The notes: generated from the letters alone by a model not told the origin. A stretch of DNA of 64,000 nucleotides from Candidatus Methylophosphatis roskildensis (GCA_016708905.1 JADJEV010000004.1:62001-126000); one strand, 5' to 3'. Shown: positions 8,932-19,305, counted from the stretch's first letter. Made by a program: numbers and translations.

Positions 8932-9945
8932 ATGGAACTGGGCATGATCGGTCTCGGCAGGATGGGTGCCAACATGGTGCAGCGGCTGATGCGCGGCGGC
9001 CACCGCTGCGTCGTGTACGACCGCAGTCCGGAGGCGGTGCAGGCCCTGGTCGCGCAAGGCGCGGTCGGGGCGGCCTCGCTGGCAGATTTCGCCGCGCGTC
9101 TGGCGCCGCCGCGCGCGGTCTGGCTGATGGTGCCCGCTGCGGTGGTGAGCAGCGCGCTCGCCGATCTGCTGCCCCTGCTCCAGCAGGGCGATCTGGTGGT
9201 CGACGGCGGCAATTCCCACTACGTCGATGACATTGCACGCGCCGAGGCGCTGGCGCCGCAGGGTATCGACTACGTCGATGTCGGCACCAGCGGAGGTGTC
9301 TGGGGCCTGGAGCGCGGCTATTGCATGATGATCGGCGGTCCTCCGCAGGCGGTGCAGCGGCTCGACCCGATCTTCCGCACCCTGGCGCCGGGACGCGGCG
9401 GCATTGCGGCCACGGCGGGACGCGCCGGCGGCAGCGCCGAGGAGGGCTATCTGCATTGCGGTCCGGCCGGCGCCGGGCACTTCGTCAAGATGGTGCACAA
9501 CGGCATCGAATATGGCCTCATGGCCGCCTATGCCGAAGGGCTGAACATCCTGCACCACGCCAACGCCGGCAAGCGCGAGCGCGGTGCCGACGCCGAAACC
9601 GCCCCGCTGCGCCACCCCGAACATTTCCCCTATGACTTCAACCTGGCCGACATCGCCGAGTTGTGGCGCCGCGGCAGCGTGGTGTCGTCGTGGCTGCTAG
9701 ATCTCACCGCCGGGGCGCTGGCGAAACAGCCCGACCTGGCGAACTTCTCCGGGCGCGTGTCCGACTCCGGCGAGGGCCGCTGGACCGTGCTCGCCGCCAT
9801 CGAGGCCGGTGTGCCGGCGCCGGTGCTCTCGGCCGCGCTCTACCAGCGCTTCGCGTCGCGCGGCGAAGACGACTTTGCCAACAAGCTGCTGTCGGCCTTG
9901 CGCTTCGAATTCGGCGGCCACCACGAACGCGGTGAGGGCGGCTGA
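8932..9945 (+). CDS. gnd: 6-phosphogluconate dehydrogenase, short (GndA/YqeC-like) form
   Basis: Oxidatively decarboxylates 6-phosphogluconate to ribulose-5-phosphate. The N-terminal Rossmann motif is GLGRMGANM, followed by the substrate-binding VDGGNSHYVDD and KMVHNGIEYG. At 337 residues it belongs to the short 6PGDH group, not the 470-residue E. coli type. The second beta strand ends in VVYDRS; an acidic residue there usually favours NAD over NADP (inference). The last codon is one base from the ATG of zwf, so gnd, zwf and pgl are almost certainly co-transcribed. A GGGAG lies 9 bases before the start. Confidence 0.93.
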   Translation: MELGMIGLGRMGANMVQRLMRGGHRCVVYDRSPEAVQALVAQGAVGAASLADFAARLAPPRAVWLMVPAAVVSSALADLLPLLQQGDLVVDGGNSHYVDDIARAEALAPQGIDYVDVGTSGGVWGLERGYCMMIGGPPQAVQRLDPIFRTLAPGRGGIAATAGRAGGSAEEGYLHCGPAGAGHFVKMVHNGIEYGLMAAYAEGLNILHHANAGKRERGADAETAPLRHPEHFPYDFNLADIAELWRRGSVVSSWLLDLTAGALAKQPDLANFSGRVSDSGEGRWTVLAAIEAGVPAPVLSAALYQRFASRGEDDFANKLLSALRFEFGGHHERGEGG

Positions 9946-9946
9946 G

Positions 9947-11488
<1,542 letters not shown>

Positions 11489-11501
11489 ACGCCGTCGGCC
11501 C

Positions 11502-12260
11502 ATGAAGCCGGAGATCCTGATCGTCGATGACGCAGCGGCCGTCGCGCATGCCGCGGCGGCCGATTTCGCGCGGCATTGCCGGCGCAGCGTGGCCGAGCAT
11601 AGCGCGTGCAGCGTCGCCCTGGCGGGCGGCAGCACACCCGCGGGCATGTACGCGCTGCTGGCGACCAACGCGGCGCTGCGCGACGCGGTGCCCTGGGAGC
11701 ACCTGCATTTCTTCTGGGGCGACGAACGCCATGTTCCGCCCGATCACCCCGACAGCAACTACCGGATGGCCCACGAGGCCCTGCTGTCCCGCGTGCCGGT
11801 GGCGGAGAACCGCGTGCATCGAATCGCCGGCGAGAACCCGGATGCGCAGCGGGCCGCGGAGGACTACGAGCAGACGCTGCGCGCCTACTTCGCCTTGCCG
11901 GCGGGGGTGTTCCCGCGCCTCGACCTGGTGCTGCTCGGTCTGGGTAGCGACGGACACACGGCCTCCCTGTTTCCTGCCACCCCGGCGCTGGCCGAGGGCG
12001 AGCGGCTGGTCGTGGCGAACCCGGTGGCGCGACTCCACGCCGATCGCATTACGCTCACCGTGCCGGTCCTCAATCACGCGGCGCGGGTGGTATTCGTGGT
12101 GAGCGGCCGCGGCAAGGCAGCGGCGCTGCAGGCGGTGCTCGAAGGCGCCCATCTGCCCGAGCGCTACCCGGCCCAGTTGATCGCCCCGGTGAGCGGCTCG
12201 CTGGCATGGATCGTCGACCGGGATGCGGCGCACCTGCTCGGGGGGCAGAGCGCTGCCTGA
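11502..12260 (+). CDS. pgl: 6-phosphogluconolactonase
   Basis: Hydrolyses 6-phosphogluconolactone, the product of the adjacent Zwf. The 252-residue protein has the DevB-type motifs ALAGGSTPAGMYALL, FFWGDERHVPPDHPDSNYRM and LLGLGSDGHTASLFP. It starts 13 bp after the zwf stop. Together the three genes cover the oxidative pentose phosphate branch and can also supply 6-phosphogluconate for an Entner-Doudoroff route, whose genes are not in this window. Confidence 0.95.
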   Translation: MKPEILIVDDAAAVAHAAAADFARHCRRSVAEHSACSVALAGGSTPAGMYALLATNAALRDAVPWEHLHFFWGDERHVPPDHPDSNYRMAHEALLSRVPVAENRVHRIAGENPDAQRAAEDYEQTLRAYFALPAGVFPRLDLVLLGLGSDGHTASLFPATPALAEGERLVVANPVARLHADRITLTVPVLNHAARVVFVVSGRGKAAALQAVLEGAHLPERYPAQLIAPVSGSLAWIVDRDAAHLLGGQSAA

Positions 12261-12393
12261 CGTGATTTTGACAACTCACAAGAACACTCTGGCGCAACAA
12301 CTTGATTGTAAGCGATTGTCTATGCACTTCCATGCGGCCAAACCCACTGTTGCAGGAGCCCGAAACGCCCTGATTGACCGGCCTTCCAATCTT

Positions 12394-12413
12394 CTGTACA
12401 GTTGATCTGTACA
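12394..12413. promoter_or_regulatory. Possible operator of the VapBC pair
   Basis: CTGTACA occurs twice in direct order at 12394-12400 and 12407-12413, and because TGTACA is its own reverse complement the pair is also an inverted repeat. It lies 18 bp before the antitoxin start, where VapB or Phd type antitoxins usually bind to repress their own operon. AGGAGG follows at 12419-12424 as ribosome binding site. The role is inferred from position only. Confidence 0.5.
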
Positions 12414-12430
12414 TAGACAGGAGGCCCGAA

Positions 12431-12694
12431 ATGAAGGACGTCAACGTCACCACATTGCGGCAGAACCTGCCCGATTACTTGGCGCAGGTCGAGCAGGGTG
12501 AAACGCTCAGGGTCACCCTGCGCGGGCGGGTCATCGCCGAGATCACGCCACCCGCGCCCGATAGAGACCAGTCCGACGCGGCCCGCGCCCGCTTGCGCGG
12601 CAGCCTCCTGCGCTACGACGCCCCGTTCGAACCGGTGATCGCGCCCGACGAATGGGAGATGAATCGGGACATCAAGCGAGACACGAACCAGTGA
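12431..12694 (+). CDS. Phd/YefM-type antitoxin (VapB)
   Basis: An 87-residue protein starting MKDVNVTTLRQNLPDYLAQV, the beta-strand plus helix DNA-binding fold of Phd/YefM antitoxins (VTLRGRVIAEI). The C-terminal half is charged and acidic, as expected for the toxin-wrapping tail. ATG 12431 follows AGGAGG at 12419-12424. It overlaps the PIN toxin by 4 bp (GTGA), so translation is coupled. Confidence 0.9.
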   Translation: MKDVNVTTLRQNLPDYLAQVEQGETLRVTLRGRVIAEITPPAPDRDQSDAARARLRGSLLRYDAPFEPVIAPDEWEMNRDIKRDTNQ

Positions 12695-13086
12695 TCGTGC
12701 TCGATACCCACGTGCTGCTGTGGTGGCTCTCCGGCGCACCGCAGCTTTCGCCGGCAGCCAGTCTGGCGGTTGCCGAAGCCGCGTCCGCGGATCGGGTGAT
12801 CGCCTCGACCATCAGCGTCCTGGAGATCGCCACGGCAGCGCGCCGCGGTCGCCTTCAGCTCTCGATGCCCGTTGCGCAGTGGCTCGCCGACGTGCGCCAG
12901 TTGCCGGAACTGCGCTTCGAACCGGTGACCGCCGGGATCGCAGAACTGGCCGGCAGCTTCGCCGACGAGATCCACGGCGACCCGGCCGACCGCCTGATTG
13001 CCGCCACCGCCATCGCGCTGGCCTGTCCGCTCGTGACCGCCGACAAGAAGCTGCGCGCCAGCAGGCTCGTGCCCACGGTCTGGTGA
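12691..13086 (+). CDS. PIN-domain toxin (VapC)
   Basis: A 131-residue PIN-domain ribonuclease. The first acidic residue is in VLDTHVLLWWLSG at the N-terminus, others lie in SVLEIATA and in GDPADRLIAATA, the usual acidic quartet of VapC. The GTG at 12691 overlaps the antitoxin stop as GTGA, which I prefer to the ATG at 12652 inside the antitoxin gene. VapC enzymes usually cut tRNA or rRNA; the target here is unknown. A palindromic repeat follows the gene directly. Confidence 0.9.
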   Translation: MIVLDTHVLLWWLSGAPQLSPAASLAVAEAASADRVIASTISVLEIATAARRGRLQLSMPVAQWLADVRQLPELRFEPVTAGIAELAGSFADEIHGDPADRLIAATAIALACPLVTADKKLRASRLVPTVW

Positions 13087-13096
13087 TGTCATCTGT

Positions 13097-13205
13097 CTGG
13101 AAGCCCCATGGATAGGGCGTCTTCAGCATGGCATGGCGACGAGCGACTGTCGACGAGCCCTGCAGGCATGCCATGCCGCAGATGTCCAGTCCATGCGGCT
13201 CCCAG
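13097..13205. repeat. Palindromic intergenic repeat, copy B
   Basis: Imperfect 17-bp arms: CTGGAAGCCCCATGGAT at 13097-13113 and GTCCATGCGGCTCCCAG at 13189-13205, which is nearly the reverse complement. The centre contains GCATGGCATGG and GCATGCCATGC, as in copy A at 5075-5133, which suggests a nested or bent palindrome. It fills the gap between vapC and the macrodomain gene. Confidence 0.7.
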
Positions 13206-13244
13206 GGCAGGCGCTGCGCGTATGCCCAGCGGACCGATTGACCC

Positions 13245-13781
13245 ATGACGCCGTCACTGCACGCGCTGCATGCCGACATCACCACGCTGGCGATCGACGC
13301 GATCGTCAATGCCGCCAACACGTCGCTGCTCGGCGGCGGTGGCGTGGACGGCGCGATCCACCGCGCCGCCGGACCGGAACTCCTGCATGAATGCCGCGCG
13401 CTTGGCGGCTGCGCGACCGGCGACGCCAAGATCACCCGCGGCTACCGGCTTCAAGCTCGGCACGTGATCCACACCGTCGGCCCGGTCTGGCGCGGCGGCG
13501 CCAGTGGCGAGCCGGCGCTGCTGGCCTCGTGCTATCGGCGCTCGCTCGAAATCGCCGCCCTGAACGGTATCGCCACCCTTGCCTTTCCGGGCATCAGCAC
13601 CGGCATCTACGGCTACCCGATCGGGCCGGCCGCCGAACTGGCTGTCGCCACGGTTCGCGCCTGTCTGCAGGAATTCGCCGCGATCGACAAGGTTATGTTC
13701 TGCTGTTTTTCCCGGAGCGATCTGGCGGTCTATCAGAACCTGCTCGGCGACGCGCCACCGAACAGGCTGCCGAATTCGTGA
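13245..13781 (+). CDS. Macrodomain protein (O-acetyl-ADP-ribose deacetylase-like)
   Basis: A 178-residue single macrodomain. Signature segments are DAIVNAANTSLLGGGGVDGA (ADP-ribose distal ribose and adenine contacts), HVIHTVGP, and AFPGISTGIYGYP (phosphate loop), as in YmdB/TARG-type hydrolases. These remove ADP-ribose or acetyl groups from ADP-ribosylated molecules. The neighbourhood (VapBC before, a NYN-type protein after) is consistent with a stress or defence role, but such proteins also occur as free housekeeping enzymes. Confidence 0.9.
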   Translation: MTPSLHALHADITTLAIDAIVNAANTSLLGGGGVDGAIHRAAGPELLHECRALGGCATGDAKITRGYRLQARHVIHTVGPVWRGGASGEPALLASCYRRSLEIAALNGIATLAFPGISTGIYGYPIGPAAELAVATVRACLQEFAAIDKVMFCCFSRSDLAVYQNLLGDAPPNRLPNS

Positions 13782-13970
13782 AACGGGGCAATCTGCTTGT
13801 GCTACCCGCATTGCATTGGCCGGGCGAACTGGTGTCTTTGGCGAACGAATGGACGGTGTCGTGACGATCGCCCCTCACTCGTGCAATAGCCTTCCCTGTG
13901 TTTCCAACGGTGTTTCCTATGGCGGGCCCACGGTGGCTCCGGGCCGAAATATTTCTCACATGGGGTTGCG

Positions 13971-14573
13971 ATGCGAACAAATTTCGTCCTCGTTGATTTC
14001 GAGAACGTACAGCCAAAGGATCTTGGCTTGCTCAAGGACGGCCCGTTCAAAGCAAAGGTATTCCTCGGCCCGAATCAATCGAAGATTCCTGTCGCGCTTG
14101 CAGCGGCTCTGCAGTCCCTCGGTAGCAATGCCGAGTATGTGGTCCTTGAGACAGCCGGGAACAACGCCCTCGACTTCCACATTGCCTACTACATTGGCGT
14201 GCTTTCGTCCGAAGACCCGACTGCCTACTTTCACATTATCTCCAAGGACTCTGGCTTCGACCCTTTGATCAAGCACCTCAAGGGAAAAAAGGTCTACGCG
14301 CAGCGCTCCACGTGCATAGCGGATATTCCTTACTTCAAACCCACTCTTCCCGTCACACCCGAGGCTCAAATTGAAGTCGTCGTCGCGGACCTCATACGTC
14401 GAAAGGCGTCCAAGCCTCGGACTCAGAAGACCCTTCTCAGCACGCTGCATGCACTATTCAAAAAGGAGCTTTCCGAGCAGCAGCTCTCGCAGTTATTCAC
14501 GTCACTGTGCACTCGCGGCGTAGTGAAAGTCGATGGCGGCAAAGTTTCGTATGACCTGCCCGTTGAATCCTAG
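13971..14573 (+). CDS. NYN/PIN-like protein with C-terminal winged-helix-like tail
   Basis: A 200-residue protein. The N-terminus FVLVDFENVQPKDLGLL is the first acidic strand of NYN (Nedd4-BP1/YacP) nucleases, and further acidic positions occur in ALDFHIAYYIG and HIISKDSGFDPLIKHL, where the conserved SxDxDF-like motif is expected. So a PIN-fold RNase is likely. After about residue 140 a helical tail (TLLSTLHALFKKELSEQQL) looks like an OST-HTH or winged-helix-like domain (tentative). GC content is lower than in the neighbours, suggesting transfer. No operon partner is close. Confidence 0.75.
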   Translation: MRTNFVLVDFENVQPKDLGLLKDGPFKAKVFLGPNQSKIPVALAAALQSLGSNAEYVVLETAGNNALDFHIAYYIGVLSSEDPTAYFHIISKDSGFDPLIKHLKGKKVYAQRSTCIADIPYFKPTLPVTPEAQIEVVVADLIRRKASKPRTQKTLLSTLHALFKKELSEQQLSQLFTSLCTRGVVKVDGGKVSYDLPVES

Positions 14574-14714
14574 TCGAATGGATTGTCGGGTCCGGTCTCG
14601 GATTGCGCTGTACTTGCAGAACAACCGGACGATACCGCGCAATTCGTGGCCCGTCAGTCCGCCTGCCTCCTCCGCCGATCGCCATAAGCGCCGCGGCGCT
14701 TCGCGTTGGGCGCC

Positions 14715-15254
14715 ATGAGCACCAAAATCGTCCCACTCGCTGAATCGCACTTCGACGCATTGCGGCTCGTGCTCGACCTCGTTGCTCGCGAGAGGCGTTA
14801 CCTGGCATTCCTTCGAGCACCGCCCGCCGAGCAAGCTTTCGAGTTCTATCGCAACATCGTCGCAAACGATCTTTGCCACTTCGTTGCGCTGACTGACGGA
14901 GAAGTGGTCGGCTGGTGCGACGTACTCCCCACGCACGGAGAGTCACGGATCCACATGGGCACGCTCGGCATCGGCTTGATTGCATCGGCAAGACATCAGG
15001 GCACTGGCTCGTCACTCATGGAAGCGACGATAGCCAAAGCCTGGGCCAAGGGCTTGTCCAGAATCGAGCTGACCGTTCGCGCCGACAATCTGAATGCCAG
15101 GGCGCTGTACGAACGCATGGGGTTCAGGATGGAAGGTCTGCATCAGCGCGCGTTTCTTGTCGACGGAGAGTTCTACGATTCATACTCCATGGCGCTGCTT
15201 CGTCGAGACGATGCCCGAGTCTCCCGGCCAGCGGATCCACAGGAGAAGCCATGA
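14715..15254 (+). CDS. GNAT family N-acetyltransferase
   Basis: A 179-residue GNAT protein. The acetyl-CoA binding region is LGIGLIASARHQGTGSSLME and the C-terminal signature is NLNARALYERMGFRMEG; this looks like the RimJ/phosphinothricin-acetyltransferase-like branch, which acetylates small amines or protein N-termini. An in-frame TTG at 14706 is an alternative start. Its stop overlaps the ATG of the cupin gene (ATGA), so they form a pair. Substrate unknown. Confidence 0.85.
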   Translation: MSTKIVPLAESHFDALRLVLDLVARERRYLAFLRAPPAEQAFEFYRNIVANDLCHFVALTDGEVVGWCDVLPTHGESRIHMGTLGIGLIASARHQGTGSSLMEATIAKAWAKGLSRIELTVRADNLNARALYERMGFRMEGLHQRAFLVDGEFYDSYSMALLRRDDARVSRPADPQEKP

Positions 15255-15631
15255 CGAAATCGACCGCGACATACTGGAACACTCTCGCGCCGGAAAACGA
15301 GAAGCGCTGGACGCCGATCGAAGGTCTCCAGGGCATGGTCGAAGAACTGACCTTGAGCATCGACCCGATCACCGGCGAGTACACGCGGCTGACGCGCTTT
15401 CTCGCGGGTGCCGACACGTCGGCGTTCGGCGGAAAGTCCCACCCCTATCCCGAGGAAGTGTTCATCGTCAGCGGCCGGCTGTTCGACGCGGCTTTCGACC
15501 TGTGGCTGGAAGCCGGCCATTACGCCAGCCGGCCGCCCGGCGAATTGCATGGGCCGTTCAGCACCGATGTCGGCTGCGTGGTGCTGGAAGTATCGTTTCC
15601 GAATCGGGTTGCGGACGGCGCCGGCGACTGA
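15251..15631 (+). CDS. Cupin-domain protein
   Basis: A 126-residue single-domain protein with a cupin core: HPYPEEVFIVSGRLFD contains the first His/Glu metal-ligand motif, and ASRPPGELHGPF the second histidine motif. ChrR-like cupins of this size are common regulators or small enzymes. It is coupled to the preceding GNAT gene by a 4-bp ATGA overlap, with AGGAGA upstream of the start. Function cannot be narrowed further. Confidence 0.75.
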   Translation: MTKSTATYWNTLAPENEKRWTPIEGLQGMVEELTLSIDPITGEYTRLTRFLAGADTSAFGGKSHPYPEEVFIVSGRLFDAAFDLWLEAGHYASRPPGELHGPFSTDVGCVVLEVSFPNRVADGAGD

Positions 15632-15849
15632 GTCTGCGACCAAAGCCGCCCGCCGATCCCGACCGGCTGCGCCTGCATCCCGTCCTCCCGTATTGGCCCG
15701 TGCCCCACCGGCACCCGGGCATGGCCGCGCTGCTCGCGCTGCCGGTTGGCGCCGCCAGACGTGATAACTTCGGCGCCGACCCGCATTTCTCACGACGACG
15801 GCGAGCAAGCGCAAAATCATGACGAACCACGGCTTACCGGCATTCACCC

Positions 15850-16776
15850 GTGCGAGCTGCTGACCTGCGCCACTTCGCGAGCTGTGTGCTCATCTGGAGC
15901 ACGACCTGGATCGCGATCACCTTCCAGTTGGGCGATGTCGCGCCGGCTGTCAGCATCTTCTGGCGCTTCGGGCTGGCCGCACTGCTGCTGGCGGCCTACT
16001 GCGTTGCGCGGAGCTTCGCCCTGCGGACCACACTTGCCGCCCAGCGCGAGCTAATCGCGATGGGCGCCTTCATGTTCTGCGGCGCCTACCTGCTGATCTA
16101 TTACGCGGAGATTTACTTGGTGTCCGGCCTGGTGGCGGTTGGCTACTCGGCCAGCCCGCTGGTCAATATGCTCACCTCGCGCATCGCCTTCGGCACGCGG
16201 ATCAGCCGGCGCGTGCTCATCGGCGGCCTGCTCGGACTGGCCGGCGTGGTCTGCGTGTTCTGGCCGGAGTTCTCGCGCATCGAGGCCGATCGCGGCGCGC
16301 TGCTCGGCGCCGTATTCACGGCCGCCGGCGTGCTGGCCTCGGCAATCGGCAACGTGCTCTCGAGCCGGGCGCAGCGCCACGGCGGCAATGTCTGGCAGAA
16401 GATGGCCTGGGCGATGGGCTGGGGCGCCTGCCTGGCCGGGGCAATCGCGCTGATCAAGGGCGAGTCCTTCGGGCTGCCCGCCAGCCCGGCCTATCTGATC
16501 GCCCTGCTCTATCTGACGATCGCCGGCTCGATCATCACCTTCGCGAGCTACCTGACGCTGCTCGAAACCATCGGCGCGGCACGCGCCGGTTATATCGGTG
16601 TCATCGTGCCGATCGTCGCGCTGGCGATCTCGTCGGTGTTCGAAGACTATGACTGGCACCCGCTCGCTCACGCCGGCATCCTGCTGGCGGTGGCGGGCAA
16701 CGTGTTCATCCTGCGCCGCCCGGCAAGCCCGGCTTATGACACGATTCGACACCCGGCGCCCGACCCGAAGACCTGA
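15850..16776 (+). CDS. EamA (DMT superfamily) transporter
   Basis: A 308-residue inner-membrane protein with about ten hydrophobic helices and two EamA repeats, as in YdcZ/RhaT-like drug and metabolite exporters. The first helix carries the typical IWSTTWIAI segment and the second repeat begins near GALLGAVFTAAGVL. The start is GTG 15850; an ATG at 15819 is out of frame. The stop TGA overlaps the next ATG by one base (TGATG), linking it to the AEC transporter gene. Substrate unknown. Confidence 0.85.
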   Translation: MRAADLRHFASCVLIWSTTWIAITFQLGDVAPAVSIFWRFGLAALLLAAYCVARSFALRTTLAAQRELIAMGAFMFCGAYLLIYYAEIYLVSGLVAVGYSASPLVNMLTSRIAFGTRISRRVLIGGLLGLAGVVCVFWPEFSRIEADRGALLGAVFTAAGVLASAIGNVLSSRAQRHGGNVWQKMAWAMGWGACLAGAIALIKGESFGLPASPAYLIALLYLTIAGSIITFASYLTLLETIGAARAGYIGVIVPIVALAISSVFEDYDWHPLAHAGILLAVAGNVFILRRPASPAYDTIRHPAPDPKT

Positions 16777-17720
16777 TGCAGACTTTCCTCCACCACTTCG
16801 CGCTCGCCGCGCCGCTGTTCATCCTGGTCTTCGTCGGCTATGGATTGCAGCGCTGGGGCCACTGGCCGAAAACGGTCGCCGACGCGCTGTCGCGCTTCGT
16901 CTTCTCGATCGCGCTGCCGGCGCTGCTGTTCCACATGATGAGCGACCTGTCGCGCCTGCCGCCGGTCGACGCGCGCCTGCTGATCGCATTCTTCGGCAGC
17001 TGCCTGATCGTCTTCGTGGTCGGGCGACTGCTCGCCTGGCGCGTGTTCCGGCTCGACGGGGTCGGGCAATCGGTGTTCGCACTCGGCGGGGTGTTCTCCA
17101 ACAACGTGCTGCTCGGCCTGCCGCTGGCCAAAGCCACACTGGGCGACGCGGCACTTCCGTCGGTCGCGCTGGTACTGGTGTTCAACGCGCTGACGCTATG
17201 GACGCTGGTCACCGTGTCGGTCGAATGGTCGCGCCATGGCGCGCTTTCGCTTGCCGGCTTCGCCAAGACCGCGCGCAGCGTGCTGACCAATCCGATCGTC
17301 GCGTCCATCCTGGCGGGCACACTGTTCGGCTTGTCCGGGCTGGGACTGCCCGACTTCGTCGCCGCGCCGCTGCAGATGACCGCTCAGGCCGCCGCGCCGC
17401 TGGCCCTGATTGCGCTCGGCATGAGCCTCGCCGAGTACGGCCTGCGCGCAGGCTGGCAGCAAGCTGCGGCCATCGTCAGCCTCAAGCTCCTGCTGCAGCC
17501 GCTGGTGGTGTGGGGGCTGGCGATTCTGCTCGACCTGCCGCCGATGGAAACCCGCGTCGTCGTGCTGCTCGGCTCGCTGGCCGTCGGTGTGAATGTCTAC
17601 CTGATGTCCAAGCAGTTCCAGACTTTGGAAGCCCCGGTGGCGAGCAGCATGGTGCTCTCGACCCTGTTCGCCGCGCTGACCACCCCGCTGTTCCTCGCCC
17701 TGACCGGCGCCCAGCCGTGA
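16776..17720 (+). CDS. AEC family transporter (auxin efflux carrier-like)
   Basis: A 314-residue membrane protein of the auxin efflux carrier/YfdV family, with about ten hydrophobic helices: an N-terminal FILVFVGYGLQRWG, the GGVFSNNVLLGLPLAKA crossover-type segment near residue 110, and the second-half SLKLLLQPLVVWGLA. Members export organic acids or similar anions. It overlaps the EamA gene by one base, so the two transporters are probably one operon. Substrate unknown. Confidence 0.88.
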   Translation: MQTFLHHFALAAPLFILVFVGYGLQRWGHWPKTVADALSRFVFSIALPALLFHMMSDLSRLPPVDARLLIAFFGSCLIVFVVGRLLAWRVFRLDGVGQSVFALGGVFSNNVLLGLPLAKATLGDAALPSVALVLVFNALTLWTLVTVSVEWSRHGALSLAGFAKTARSVLTNPIVASILAGTLFGLSGLGLPDFVAAPLQMTAQAAAPLALIALGMSLAEYGLRAGWQQAAAIVSLKLLLQPLVVWGLAILLDLPPMETRVVVLLGSLAVGVNVYLMSKQFQTLEAPVASSMVLSTLFAALTTPLFLALTGAQP

Positions 17721-17743
17721 AATCGGGGCTTCGCATGGCACCG

Positions 17744-17809
17744 GCCTGCGATCAAGGCGGCAAGCCATTCTCAGCGACATCACGGCTGCGAGCCAATATC
17801 CATGCGGCC
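17744..17809. repeat. Intergenic repeat, copy C
   Basis: A 66-bp segment ending GAGCCAATATCCATGCGGC. It aligns over its whole length with the segment at 22298-22363 (copy D), with substitutions but no gaps, and shares the TCCATGCGGC core with copies A, B and E. It lies between the convergent AEC and trkH genes. Confidence 0.65.
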
Positions 17810-17842
17810 TCCGGCGATGCCGCTCGCGAGATCTGTGTCGGT

Positions 17843-19300
17843 TCAGCGCCGCCAGAAGGCCGGCGTAAACACGACCAGCAGCGAGAAGATTTCGAGCCGG
17901 CCGATCAGCATGGCCCAGGTGCACACCCAGGTCTGGAAGTCGGTCAGCACGGCGTAGGTGGTCGCCGGCCCGACCTGATTGAGGCCGGGGCCGGTGTTGT
18001 TGATGCAGGCGACGACGGCCGAGAAGGCGGTGACGACGTCGAGCCCGGAAAAGGTCAGGAGCAGCGTCATGGCGACGATCAGGCACATGTAGGCGAAGGC
18101 GAAGGCGAGCACGGCGGACATGATGGGAACCGGCACGGCGGCGCCGCTGACCTTGACCAGATACACGGCGTTCGGGTGGATCGCCTTCAGCAGTTCGCGG
18201 TGGATCTGCTTGTAGAGCACGATTGCCCGCATCATCTTGATGCCGCCGCCGGTCGAACCGGCCGAGGTGGCAAAGCTGCACAGGAAGAGCATCCACAACG
18301 GCGCGAAGATCGGCCACAGGTTGTAGTCGGTATTGGCGAAGCCGGTGGTCGTCGCGATCGAAACGACATTGAACGCCGCGTAGCGCAGCGCTTCCTCGAA
18401 GCTCGGGTAGGTTCCCTTCGCCCAGAGGAAGGCGGCGATGCCGACGACGCTGGCGAAGACCACGATCAGGAACAGCCGTGCCTCCGGATCGGTGACATAG
18501 GGTCGCAGTGTGCGGCCGCGCACGGCCAAAAAGAGCGTGGCGAAGTTGAGTCCGGCGATCAGCATGAAGACGATCGTAACCGCTTCGATCAGCGGCGAGT
18601 TCCAGTAGCCGAAGCTCGCGTCATGACTGGAAAAGCCGCCGAGACCCATGGTCGTGAAGGTGTGCATGATCGCGTCGAACCAGCTCATGCCGGCCCAGTG
18701 CAGCGCGAAAAAGCAGCTTATCGAAACGATCAGGTAGACCAGCCACAAACCCTTCGCCGTCTGGGCAATCCGCGGGGTCAGCTTGGAATCCTTCATCGGT
18801 CCCGGCGTCTCGGCCTTGAACATCTGCCTGCCGCCGATGCCGAGCATCGGCAGCACCGCGACGGCGAGCACGATCAGGCCCATGCCGCCGAGCCAGACCA
18901 GCTCGCCGCGCCAGAAGTTGATCGACGGCGGCAGCTTGTCGAGGTCTGAAAGGACGGTCGCGCCGGTCGTCGTCAGGCCGGAAACCGCCTCGAAATAGGC
19001 GTCCGTCCAGCTCAGGCCGGGAATCTGCAGGACCAGGGGCGCTGCCGCGAACGCCGGCAGCAGCGTCCACACCATGGCGACCAGCAGAAAGGCATCGCGG
19101 TTGGAGAGCTCGCCCTTGCCGTGTCGCGTCGATTGCCACAGCACGAGGCCGGTCGCCGCAGTGATCAGCAGGGCCTCGTCGTAGGCGGCCTCGGCGCCGT
19201 CGTGCAGCAACCATGACAACGCGAGTGGCGGCAGCAGCATCAGGCCGAAGCAGAACAGAATGATCGCGAAGGCATTGAGAGCCGGGTAGTAGTGTCGCAT
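17843..19300 (-). CDS. trkH: Trk potassium uptake channel subunit TrkH, second copy
   Basis: A 485-residue membrane channel subunit that takes up potassium with TrkA. The four selectivity-filter loops are visible: TTTGATVLSDL, FTTMGLGGFSS, VSIATTTGFANTDY and ACINNTGPGLN. The ATG at 19300 matches the length and N-terminus of the neighbour; the frame is open further upstream but only inside that neighbour. It ends AFWRR exactly like the copy at 19306-20763, five bases upstream, so the two are a tandem duplication. It is the last gene of trkA-trkH-trkH, read on the minus strand. Confidence 0.95.
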   Translation of the reverse strand: MRHYYPALNAFAIILFCFGLMLLPPLALSWLLHDGAEAAYDEALLITAATGLVLWQSTRHGKGELSNRDAFLLVAMVWTLLPAFAAAPLVLQIPGLSWTDAYFEAVSGLTTTGATVLSDLDKLPPSINFWRGELVWLGGMGLIVLAVAVLPMLGIGGRQMFKAETPGPMKDSKLTPRIAQTAKGLWLVYLIVSISCFFALHWAGMSWFDAIMHTFTTMGLGGFSSHDASFGYWNSPLIEAVTIVFMLIAGLNFATLFLAVRGRTLRPYVTDPEARLFLIVVFASVVGIAAFLWAKGTYPSFEEALRYAAFNVVSIATTTGFANTDYNLWPIFAPLWMLFLCSFATSAGSTGGGIKMMRAIVLYKQIHRELLKAIHPNAVYLVKVSGAAVPVPIMSAVLAFAFAYMCLIVAMTLLLTFSGLDVVTAFSAVVACINNTGPGLNQVGPATTYAVLTDFQTWVCTWAMLIGRLEIFSLLVVFTPAFWRR

Positions 19301-19305
19301 CGCGG

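Noticed and set aside
16598..18949. 783-codon plus-strand frame across the AEC and trkH genes
   Set aside because: Runs in a non-coding frame of two well-defined genes on both strands; low-complexity and charged.
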